A DNA stretch of 64,000 nucleotides, taken from assembly GCA_052170315.1 (NCBI GenBank), contig JBQNAT010000007.1:1-64000 (forward strand), written 5' to 3'. Positions 17,528 to 25,149 of the stretch are shown piece after piece (the first letter of the stretch is position 1; each line of letters begins with the position of its first letter). The DNA is from UBA9732 sp052170315 (lineage in GTDB: Bacteria > Spirochaetota > Spirochaetia > Sphaerochaetales > Sphaerochaetaceae). The translations under genes and the position numbers were made by a program. The notes below the pieces were generated by a model. That model ran no database searches. It was not told the origin of the DNA and saw only the letters and a list, made by a program, of their open reading frames with translations.

Positions 17528-18427
17528 ATGCTGGAAACAAAGCTTTCAAAGGACGACGCAGGGATTACAAAAATCCTGATTTCCGAAAGGGATTATGACA
17601 GCAGCTTCGGCTTTCAGGCCGACACGGAAGACAGAAAGGCCTTTTTCAGGCTATGCAGCGCGGTAAAGCAGTGCGGAAATGCGGCAAGGGCAAATCAGTC
17701 ACGCATACACAGGAGCTTCAAGTATGACGGCTCCATACTTACGGAAACGGACCTTGCGGTATCGGACGCAATACTTTATCAGCTCGGAGTTCTGTATCCG
17801 GACTGCAATATCATAACGGAAGAAATTGAGCTTCACGACTTCAGTGAACACGCACGCTATACATTCGTGCTTGACCCCATCGACGGTACGGATGCCTACA
17901 GCCAGGGTCTCCCCGCGTGGGCAGTTGCCATTGGAATCCTTGATGCGGACCGTCGCCCCTGCGGAGGAATAATCTATGCCCCAAGGTTCGGAGTCGGTGA
18001 ACAGGAGCTGTTTCTATGCAGCCTGCCGGAAGAAAAAGATATCTATCTTAATGGGAAAAAGCATGAAACGCCCAAGCATAACAATTCCCCAAAGCAGATG
18101 GTAATAGGCTCGAATATGATGCGGTTTGTGGATTTAAAGCCATTCAAAGGCAAACTCAGAGCCTTTGGAAGCAGCATTGTCCACATGATTGCCCCTCTTG
18201 TTTTTTCAAACCTTGACTGCACAATAAATCCCCGCTGTTTTGCATGGGATGTTGCGGCTTCAAACGGTATCCTTGTAAAAAGCGACCTTGATATCCTCTA
18301 CATTAACGGAAGTGAAATTGAATATGACGATGAAATTCTGCGTGAACGGAAAGAAGTGCGCATGCCAATCCTTGTGGGCAACAGAGGCTGCGTCAAGTGG
18401 ATGCAGGACAACCTTTCAGTTCTTTGA
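17528..18427 (+). CDS. Inositol monophosphatase family phosphatase
   Basis: 299 residues. The metal-binding motifs are complete: 'TETDLAVSD' (about 76), 'IITEE' (about 97), 'LDPIDGTDAYSQG' (about 117) and 'AWDVAASNGIL' near residue 239. Family members hydrolyse inositol monophosphate, 3'(2')-PAP or fructose-1,6-bisphosphate, and the motifs do not distinguish these. About 30 residues precede the usual N terminus. A GGGGAG element 9 nt upstream supports the ATG. The 3' end overlaps the convergent HTH-ACT gene by 12 nt. Confidence 0.85.
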   Translation: MLETKLSKDDAGITKILISERDYDSSFGFQADTEDRKAFFRLCSAVKQCGNAARANQSRIHRSFKYDGSILTETDLAVSDAILYQLGVLYPDCNIITEEIELHDFSEHARYTFVLDPIDGTDAYSQGLPAWAVAIGILDADRRPCGGIIYAPRFGVGEQELFLCSLPEEKDIYLNGKKHETPKHNNSPKQMVIGSNMMRFVDLKPFKGKLRAFGSSIVHMIAPLVFSNLDCTINPRCFAWDVAASNGILVKSDLDILYINGSEIEYDDEILRERKEVRMPILVGNRGCVKWMQDNLSVL

Positions 18428-19081
18428 CCTTTGAAGGTCCTGAAGAACTCTGTAGGCCTCGAAGCTGTCAGTGCGTTTTATCACAAAGGAAAGCTCGGTA
18501 ACTGTGGAGAAGATTTCAAGCACGTTTATGCTGTTCCACGCAAGACGTCTTGCCGATTCATAAACTATGCCGGGATTCTGGATTTCAGGGGAATCCCAGA
18601 CCATTGAAAGGGCAACCATATCAGATTGTCTGTATAAAAGCTTTTCGCCTTCGGTTATCGCTTCTATATCTGGAAGAAGAGATTCGGAAACGCCTATGGT
18701 CACAGTATCCGCGCTTGTAAAAACGTTTAGAAACTCATTTGCTCCGTTTTTTGCCGCAATTTTGTACAGATTACCTATCTGCTGCACAAGCTCGGAGGTT
18801 TTTACAAAGTCAAGGTATGCAATGTTGGTATGAATGACTATTGTGTATTTCAAATCTTCAACATGGGCATTGCCGCTGCCCTTCCTAAGCTCTTCCCCGT
18901 AACGTCTGAGGGCCATTATTACGGCTGACTGTTTCACTTCTTTGCCGCAGGTCTGTGAGACCTCTGCCAGTATATCGTCCGCAAAATTGGAATAATTGAG
19001 GTAGCCCTTCCTAAGGACATCCCTAAGAAACGGAGTCTTATCCACTATTCGGCGCACACGCCCGCTAACCGATTCAGCCAT
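18416..19081 (-). CDS. Predicted helix-turn-helix plus ACT-domain regulator
   Basis: 221 residues without a name I recognise. The first ~75 residues look like a winged-helix domain, with short helices ending 'VKQSAVIMALRRYGEELR'. The middle and C-terminal parts alternate strand and helix like ACT domains, clearest in 'NPGIVYESARRLAWNSINV' and 'TELSFVIKRTDSFEAYRVL', which resemble the regulatory half of aspartate kinases. ACT domains bind amino acids or similar ligands, so a ligand-responsive transcription factor is a reasonable guess only. The start is supported by TGGAGGT 5 nt upstream. It converges on the phosphatase gene with a 12-nt overlap and is divergent from nrdR. Confidence 0.55.
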   Translation of the reverse strand: MAESVSGRVRRIVDKTPFLRDVLRKGYLNYSNFADDILAEVSQTCGKEVKQSAVIMALRRYGEELRKGSGNAHVEDLKYTIVIHTNIAYLDFVKTSELVQQIGNLYKIAAKNGANEFLNVFTSADTVTIGVSESLLPDIEAITEGEKLLYRQSDMVALSMVWDSPEIQNPGIVYESARRLAWNSINVLEIFSTVTELSFVIKRTDSFEAYRVLQDLQRSKN

Positions 19082-19278
19082 TTTACCTCCATGTGTCTAA
19101 ATTTTACAGCTGTACAGCTGTTATTATAATAACATTACATGAGGATTTTCAACATGAAACAACATTCTTAAGGTCCCTTCTAGTGTTTTGCGAAAACATT
19201 TATAAGAAGTTAGCAAAAACCTAGACACTACCAATATTAATAGTGTATTCTAGGGCAAATGGGAGAAAAAGAAACACT
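19082..19278. promoter_or_regulatory. Divergent control region between HTH-ACT gene and nrdR
   Basis: Two symmetric sites stand out. The 8-bp palindrome ACAGCTGT occurs twice back to back at 19106-19121. Nearer to nrdR, CCTAGACACTA (about 19220-19230) is mirrored by TAGTGTATTCTAGG, matching its reverse complement except for three inserted bases, around an AT-rich core. Neither matches the usual pair of NrdR boxes well. They could be operators for either neighbour. Confidence 0.4.
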
Positions 19279-19746
19279 ATGAGATGCCCCGCGTGCGGTG
19301 AAACGGAAGATAAAGTACTGGAAACAAGAACTACAGGCAACGGAAGCGCAATGAGAAGGCGCAGAGTCTGCTTGAAATGCGGTTACAGATTTACAAGCTA
19401 TGAGCGCGTAGAGGACAAACCCATCACAGTCATAAAGAAAAACGGTGATATCCAGAACTTTGATATTTCAAAAATCGAGCGCGGTATACGCATCTGCACG
19501 GATAAGAGAAATATCAGCGCAGAAAAAATAGAAACCCTTATCAGCGACATAGAAGAAGCCATAAAAATACAGGCAGGCTCGAAGCATGAAATTTCAAGCG
19601 CGGCCATAGGCGAAGAGACTTTAAAACAGCTATACAAGGTGGACAAGGTTGCCTATATAAGATTCGCATCCGTCTACAGAGCCTTCAACAACGTTGAACA
19701 GTTCATCAAGGAAATCGAAAGCCTGGCAGCCAAAGCGGAGTCCTGA
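19279..19746 (+). CDS. nrdR: Transcriptional repressor NrdR
   Basis: 155 residues from the ATG at 19279, giving the family's N terminus 'MRCPACG'. A longer frame from 19243 is not needed. The zinc ribbon uses C3, C6, C31 and C34, followed by 'GYRFTSYER' and an ATP-cone domain beginning 'ITVIKKNGDIQNFD'. NrdR senses the ATP/dATP balance and represses ribonucleotide-reductase genes. No reductase gene is in this window. The stop codon directly abuts that of dgt on the other strand, pairing two proteins that both act on dNTP pools. Confidence 0.95.
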   Translation: MRCPACGETEDKVLETRTTGNGSAMRRRRVCLKCGYRFTSYERVEDKPITVIKKNGDIQNFDISKIERGIRICTDKRNISAEKIETLISDIEEAIKIQAGSKHEISSAAIGEETLKQLYKVDKVAYIRFASVYRAFNNVEQFIKEIESLAAKAES

Positions 19747-20940
19747 TTAGTTCTCCGCCTCAAAATTAAGATAAAGCTCAACACTGTCGGGCGGCGCCGG
19801 AATTGCGTCAAACCACTTGCCTGTCAGCGACATTTCCAGGCAGTCATTAAGATGTTCAGGCCGCAGTATCTTGTTTCCGCAGTCAATGCAGAAATTGTCG
19901 CTCATGCCTGAGATATAATCGAACACCACCCTCTTAAGGTTTCCGTCATGCTCCAGATAGGCATCCTTCATTTCCATGATATAGTTGTAAAAACCCGCGC
20001 TTAGCATGTTGCCTTCCTGAAGGTAAGGCTCCCTCTCAAATCCGTTTCTGTCAAACAGCTCCTTAAGATAGTTGTAAATCAGGCCTATAAGGCGTTTGAA
20101 ATATTTTTCATAGCCTGCGAGCATTGGGGAAAGATAAATATGCCTGTAGTTGAAATCCTTCATTATTTTCACTGCCTCGAAGATTTTTTCGCTGAAGGCA
20201 ATGCTGCCCTCCTTCTGAGAAGTGAGGATTACGTCATCAACCAGAGTGTTTATTATCTCCCCGTTTGTGCGGCCCAGAACTTCACGGCAGATTTCGGGGA
20301 CTTCTTCCGTGCGAACCAGCCCAAGACGCTTTGCGTCTTCAAAATCCCGACCAAGATAGGCTATCTGGTCCGAAAAACGGACAACACAGCCTTCCCAGGT
20401 GGCAGGCCGGATACCGGTTTTGGTAACGATGGAATCAAGGTCCTTAACCTTAAAATCAGGACTGATTGAGCGTATGAAATGCTCGCCGCAGTGGCTCACG
20501 ATACCGTCGCGCACAGCATAGGTCAGGTTCAGGTGAGACAGGAAATCCACAACGCGGAGGCTGTTGACCTCGTGTTCAAAACGGGGAAAGCCATTTTGAA
20601 CCATAAGCTCGGACAGGATGTGCTCACCTATGTGTCCGAAAGGCGTATGTCCAAGATCGTGTCCAATGCCTATTGCCCACGCAAGCTCATCGTTAAGCCC
20701 CAAAGCTTTGCATATTGCCGTTGCTATGGATGCCACATGCAGTACATGCTCCATCCTTGTGCAGATGTGGTCATTGCTTGGAGAGAAAAAAACCTGAGTC
20801 TTATGTTTCAGACGTCTGAAAGGCGAACTGTGAATGATTGCGGTAGTGTCGCGGTAGTAAGGAGATCTTACGTCACCGCCCGTTCTGGATTTGACTCTTG
20901 AAAGGAGAATGTTATCAGGCACTTCGTTTTTAAATATCAT
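19747..20940 (-). CDS. dgt: Deoxyguanosinetriphosphate triphosphohydrolase-like protein
   Basis: 397 residues of the HD superfamily. The metal ligands appear in 'RMEHVLHVASIA' and 'GIGHDLGHTPFGHIGE', and the family's early motif 'SPFRRLKHKTQVF' is present. Family members cleave dNTPs to nucleoside and tripolyphosphate. The C-terminal part is shorter than in the E. coli hexameric enzyme, as is usual for the 'dGTPase-like' branch, so substrate breadth is uncertain. The gene converges on nrdR with no base between the two stop codons and is divergent from the membrane-protein gene at 21009. Confidence 0.85.
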   Translation of the reverse strand: MIFKNEVPDNILLSRVKSRTGGDVRSPYYRDTTAIIHSSPFRRLKHKTQVFFSPSNDHICTRMEHVLHVASIATAICKALGLNDELAWAIGIGHDLGHTPFGHIGEHILSELMVQNGFPRFEHEVNSLRVVDFLSHLNLTYAVRDGIVSHCGEHFIRSISPDFKVKDLDSIVTKTGIRPATWEGCVVRFSDQIAYLGRDFEDAKRLGLVRTEEVPEICREVLGRTNGEIINTLVDDVILTSQKEGSIAFSEKIFEAVKIMKDFNYRHIYLSPMLAGYEKYFKRLIGLIYNYLKELFDRNGFEREPYLQEGNMLSAGFYNYIMEMKDAYLEHDGNLKRVVFDYISGMSDNFCIDCGNKILRPEHLNDCLEMSLTGKWFDAIPAPPDSVELYLNFEAEN

Positions 20941-21008
20941 AACTGTTTCCTCATTTTCATCCGTATGTTATCATTATAGCAGAACAAAGTTCCTGAAGTG
21001 CGGATTTT

Positions 21009-21536
21009 ATGATGTATTTTATGTATCCCCTTGCGGCTGTGGTTTTAGATTTCCTCTGTGTGATTTTCTGCATACGTTTAGCCGCCTCAAAACGCGGCCC
21101 GCTATGGCTTATACCCATGCTTTTGAGCCTTATGCTTCTGCTTGGCTCTTCCGTCTGCCTCATAGCCGCTACTTCCGCAAATGCATCTGAAACCATTTCC
21201 GGCGCGGCATCCGTACTAGCGCTTTTTCTATTTGCAGTTTCCGTAATCTGGCTGCTTACAATAATGGTTTTTTCAAGAAAGACCCGGCCTGACAGGAAAG
21301 AGGTGCTGGCACAGCAGACCTTGAATGAAGCGACTTACATTAAAAAGCGCACTGCTCCCGTTTACAGCATAAGTAAAGACAGCCGCCCAACCGCTACACA
21401 CGCAATTGATGCTGTTGATAACGAAAAGGCCGTTAAAATAGCTGAAAAAAGCGGAAAGGAAGACGAGGATTTTTACTTTTACGGAGCTGTTGCGACCTTA
21501 CAACCTAAAAGAACAACCTTTACACGCGGCAAATAG
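21009..21536 (+). CDS. Small membrane protein, unknown function
   Basis: 175 residues that I do not recognise. Three hydrophobic segments (about 4-24, 31-54 and 65-90) are followed by a soluble, basic then acidic tail of about 80 residues ending 'TTFTRGK'. There is no signal peptidase site or lipobox. The start is uncertain: two Met codons in a row, preceded by a poor ribosome-binding site. It lies 44 nt before the XPB-type helicase on the same strand and could be co-transcribed, but nothing in its sequence suggests DNA repair. Confidence 0.5.
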   Translation: MMYFMYPLAAVVLDFLCVIFCIRLAASKRGPLWLIPMLLSLMLLLGSSVCLIAATSANASETISGAASVLALFLFAVSVIWLLTIMVFSRKTRPDRKEVLAQQTLNEATYIKKRTAPVYSISKDSRPTATHAIDAVDNEKAVKIAEKSGKEDEDFYFYGAVATLQPKRTTFTRGK

Positions 21537-21580
21537 TCCAGCCGTTCTTTTTTTCGGCACTTCATGCTATACTAACTGGA

Positions 21581-23236
21581 ATGCTGACGGATAATGAAAC
21601 GAATACATATGACAGGCCTCTGATAATACAAAGCGACAGAACGCTTATGCTGGATGTGCATTCCGCGTCCGCAGGCGACTGCCGAAGCCAGATTATAGCT
21701 TTCAGCGAACTTGTCAAAGCCCCGGAACACCTTCACACCTACCTTATCAGCGCCATTTCACTTTGGAACGCCGCAAGCGCGGGGCTGACCGCAGAAGAGA
21801 TACTTTCACGCCTTGAGCGTTGGTCAAAATTCCCCGTTCCGCAGAATGTAACCTCTTTCATAGAAGACATTTCCTCACGTTTTGGGAAGCTTGTTCTGTA
21901 CCCCGGTTCGGACACCTCTTACCGTCTGAAAGTATCCGATTCCCTCATTGCAAGGGCTCTTGCCTCCGACTCAAGGCTTTCAAAACTTCTTCATAAAACC
22001 GATTCCTCTGACGAGTTTGAAATAAACAAATATGACAGGGGCACAGCAAAACTGGAGCTCATCAAACTGGGCTATCCCGTTGACGACCGTATTCCGCTTG
22101 TAAAATCCGGACATATTCCTATAAGCCTGAAAATTCAGCTGCGCGATTATCAGTGGACAGCAGCTCAATCCCTTTTGGGCGACATGGGCCCGGGTACAGG
22201 CTTTGGAACAATAGTCATGCCGTGCGGAAGCGGCAAGACGGTAGTAGGAATGGGTATAATGTCAAAGCTCCGGACAAGGACGCTGATTCTGTGTCCAAAT
22301 GTTGTCGCGGTACATCAGTGGATAAACGAGCTTAAAACCAAAACCGATATAGAGCCTTCCATTGTGGGAGAGTATTCGGGAGAAAAAAAGGAAGTAAAGC
22401 CCATTACGGTATGCACTTATCAGGTACTTACCTACAGAGCCTCAAAAGATGATGAATTTGAGCACATGAAAATAATTCAGAACGGAAAGTGGGGTCTTGT
22501 AATTTATGACGAAGTTCATATGCTTCCTGCTCCTGTTTTCAAAATCACAGCCGAGCTTCAGGCAATTTACAGAGTCGGCCTTACCGCGACACTTATAAGG
22601 GAAGACGGCCGGGAAGAAGATGTTTTCAGCCTTGTGGGGCCGAAACGTTTTGACATTCCATGGACGGAACTTTCGCGCAAAGGCTGGATAACCAGCGCCT
22701 ACTGCATTGAATTCAGGGTGCCTCTGGATGCGAAGCTTGCCCTTCCCTACGCCCTTGCATCCAGACGCGAAAAGTACAAAATAGCCAGTTGCAGCGCTGA
22801 AAAAGATAAGGTCATAGACGCTCTTCTTGCGAAACATAAGGGGGAAAGCATTCTTATAATAGGCCAGTACCTTGAGCAACTTAAACTTGTACAGAAGCGT
22901 TTCGACTTCCCTCTTATAACCGGAAGCACCGCGAACAGTAAACGAGACCAGCTTTACGCAAGCTTCCGTGAAGGAACACATAAAGTAATAATAGTCTCCA
23001 AAGTCGCGAACTTCGCGATAGACCTTCCTGACGCGTCAGTAGCAATTCAGATTTCAGGCTCCTTCGGCTCACGCCAGGAGGAAGCCCAGCGCCTGGGAAG
23101 GATACTCAGGCCAAAGAAGAATCCATGCTTTTTCTACTCTGTGATTTCAAAAAACACAGTGGAAGAGGAATTTTCAGCAAACAGGCAGAAATTCCTTGTG
23201 GAACAGGGCTACAAATATGAAACAAGGGAACTGTGA
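21581..23236 (+). CDS. XPB/Ssl2-type DNA repair helicase
   Basis: 551 residues of the superfamily 2 XPB branch. An N-terminal helicase-associated region (about 50-130, with 'PVPQNVTSFIEDISSRFG') precedes the motor. Motor motifs are 'LRDYQWTAA' (187-195), Walker A 'PCGSGKT' (214-220), 'DEVH' (310-313), and 'GLTATLIREDG' (333-343), which includes the XPB-specific RED motif. The second lobe shows 'LITGST', 'SKVANFAIDLPDASVAIQ' and 'QRLGRILRP'. XPB opens DNA in eukaryotic excision repair. Bacterial versions occur in actinobacteria and spirochaetes and have no settled role. The stop overlaps the start of the next gene, so the two are translationally coupled. Confidence 0.9.
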   Translation: MLTDNETNTYDRPLIIQSDRTLMLDVHSASAGDCRSQIIAFSELVKAPEHLHTYLISAISLWNAASAGLTAEEILSRLERWSKFPVPQNVTSFIEDISSRFGKLVLYPGSDTSYRLKVSDSLIARALASDSRLSKLLHKTDSSDEFEINKYDRGTAKLELIKLGYPVDDRIPLVKSGHIPISLKIQLRDYQWTAAQSLLGDMGPGTGFGTIVMPCGSGKTVVGMGIMSKLRTRTLILCPNVVAVHQWINELKTKTDIEPSIVGEYSGEKKEVKPITVCTYQVLTYRASKDDEFEHMKIIQNGKWGLVIYDEVHMLPAPVFKITAELQAIYRVGLTATLIREDGREEDVFSLVGPKRFDIPWTELSRKGWITSAYCIEFRVPLDAKLALPYALASRREKYKIASCSAEKDKVIDALLAKHKGESILIIGQYLEQLKLVQKRFDFPLITGSTANSKRDQLYASFREGTHKVIIVSKVANFAIDLPDASVAIQISGSFGSRQEEAQRLGRILRPKKNPCFFYSVISKNTVEEEFSANRQKFLVEQGYKYETREL

Positions 23237-25143
23237 TGGCCGCGAACGATGAGTTTCTAAGCTATTTGAACTCTTTGGAAGATTCTTATTACTTCTTTAT
23301 CGCAACCATAGTTTTGGGCCGTGTTCAGACACCGTTTCACAAACCGGTTCTGAACCAGAAGATACTTTCCTTCCTTCTTAACGAAGAAAACAGGGCAAAT
23401 ATCCTTTCCGCCCTGGATGCCACGGATAACCGTTATCTTTCCCTTATTTTTCTTCTGGAAACGGCCACTCTTTCAAGCGTAAGCGCCTTCTTCCCTTCTG
23501 ACAGCTATCCTCTTGTTTTGACAAGGATGAACAGCCTGTGCGACAGACTTCTTATACTTAAAAGTGCCGACACCTACAGAATAAATCCTGTGCTTGAAGA
23601 AGACATAACCAAAATCTTTAATGCGGATAATCTTCTTGGTCCTTCAATGGGTCTTTCAGCGCCTTTCCCGTTTGCCGACAGAAACGTTCTTTTTGCACTT
23701 CTTAACCTTCTGTCAAACGGCTCAGTTCCGGCCAGAGGCGCAAACGCCCATCATTTTGCGAAGTCAGGCAGGCTGGAAGATGTGCTTCCGCAGTTCGCGA
23801 AGGAAGCCGGGCTTAGGGTATTTGAGCTTATAAAAAACCTTGCATCATCCTTCGAAGCCGTAAGCGTCTATGAGGGACGTTTCATTTTAAACAGAAAAAA
23901 GGCTGAAAAACTGCTTTCCCTTGACAACATCGGGCTTTTTATAAATGCGGCGGGGTCTTCACTTGGCCCTGCGGTCACACGGCTTCTCGGGGTTCTGAAA
24001 AATCACAGCCTTAAGCGTATTCAGGCGGCTGCCCTTCTTAAAATATTCTGCTTTTCATCACACATACTTTTAGACGATGAGAAAGCAAATGATATCCTAT
24101 ATTCGCTTGAATGCTTCGGATTCATCAGTATTATTCAGAATAAGAACCTTATAGATAATATACTTCTTAATTCCGCGCTGCTTATCCATGATGTTCGACG
24201 CTCACAGATAAGCGTGGATTCAGACATGGTTGTTTCCTTCTACGGGATACCCGAGCCTTCTGATATACTCTATCTTTTTTCTGATGTTCAGGTGTGTGAC
24301 AAGCTTGTAACCTACCGTATAACCAAAGACAGCTTCACCAGGGCTCTGGATATGGGAATTACCAAAGAGCAGATACTTTCATATCTTGGAAACAGCTTAA
24401 GCGGTTTCACAGGAGGTCAGTTCGACATTTGGGAGCAATCGTACTCAAGGCTCAGCCTATATGACGGCATAGTAATAAAGTGCGACAGCAGTCTTGCGCC
24501 TGTCATAAAAATGCACCCTCAGCTTCAGGAACACATAATCAAAGCCATAGATGAGAACATGTTCCTTATGAAACGTTCAACGTCATCCGTATGGCAGGGC
24601 ATCCTTGCCTATGCAATGGACCTTCAGCATCTGCCTCTCCCCTATGGAGAACTTTGCGCAGTACCTTCTGAGAATCCCGAGCTTTTTTTTACAGACTCAC
24701 GCATCGAAACTGTGCTTCCGTCAGCTCCTTCGTCGGAAAGGCCATCAAATCCCAGGTCATGGGAGGAAACGGAACGGGAACTTACAGCTTTTGCACGGAA
24801 GTCTTCCTGCCTTTCCGACGATGTCCTTGAATTGATAAAAGCAAAACTGATTATATCAAAAAGCCAGCTGGATAAGAGTTTTAAATATGCTTCAATGCCT
24901 GTGATAAGCGGTTTTGACTACAATGCGAAACTGTCCGCAATCCGAAGTACTCTGAAAAAGGAAAGCGCTCTCATGCGCATTGAGCTTACGGACGAAACTC
25001 TAATAGCCCGGCCAATAGAGCTCATGAAGGGAGCGCCAAGAAACAGCGTCCTGAAGGTTCAGGTACTTCCTGACGGCATAGAACGAAGCATCCCTGTTGC
25101 CTCTATTTTCAAAATAACGGTTCTTCGCTGGTCAATAAGCTGA
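23236..25143 (+). CDS. XPB-helicase partner protein (helicase-associated domain)
   Basis: 635 residues. The ATG at 23236 overlaps the helicase stop in TGATG; an in-frame GTG lies one codon earlier. The protein has no Walker motifs. Its second half (about 350-430) repeats the pattern seen at the helicase N terminus: 'LVTYRITKDSFTRALDMGIT', then a helix-loop pair and 'SRLSLYDGIVIKCD', as in the XPB N-terminal/helicase-associated (Helicase_C_3-like) domain. The first half is all-helical and unrecognised. The tight coupling suggests a complex with the helicase, perhaps as a DNA-binding or regulatory subunit. I see no nuclease motif, unlike the archaeal XPB partner Bax1. It ends 6 nt from the convergent ABC-F gene. 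Confidence 0.7.
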   Translation: MAANDEFLSYLNSLEDSYYFFIATIVLGRVQTPFHKPVLNQKILSFLLNEENRANILSALDATDNRYLSLIFLLETATLSSVSAFFPSDSYPLVLTRMNSLCDRLLILKSADTYRINPVLEEDITKIFNADNLLGPSMGLSAPFPFADRNVLFALLNLLSNGSVPARGANAHHFAKSGRLEDVLPQFAKEAGLRVFELIKNLASSFEAVSVYEGRFILNRKKAEKLLSLDNIGLFINAAGSSLGPAVTRLLGVLKNHSLKRIQAAALLKIFCFSSHILLDDEKANDILYSLECFGFISIIQNKNLIDNILLNSALLIHDVRRSQISVDSDMVVSFYGIPEPSDILYLFSDVQVCDKLVTYRITKDSFTRALDMGITKEQILSYLGNSLSGFTGGQFDIWEQSYSRLSLYDGIVIKCDSSLAPVIKMHPQLQEHIIKAIDENMFLMKRSTSSVWQGILAYAMDLQHLPLPYGELCAVPSENPELFFTDSRIETVLPSAPSSERPSNPRSWEETERELTAFARKSSCLSDDVLELIKAKLIISKSQLDKSFKYASMPVISGFDYNAKLSAIRSTLKKESALMRIELTDETLIARPIELMKGAPRNSVLKVQVLPDGIERSIPVASIFKITVLRWSIS

Positions 25144-25149
25144 TTTAAA

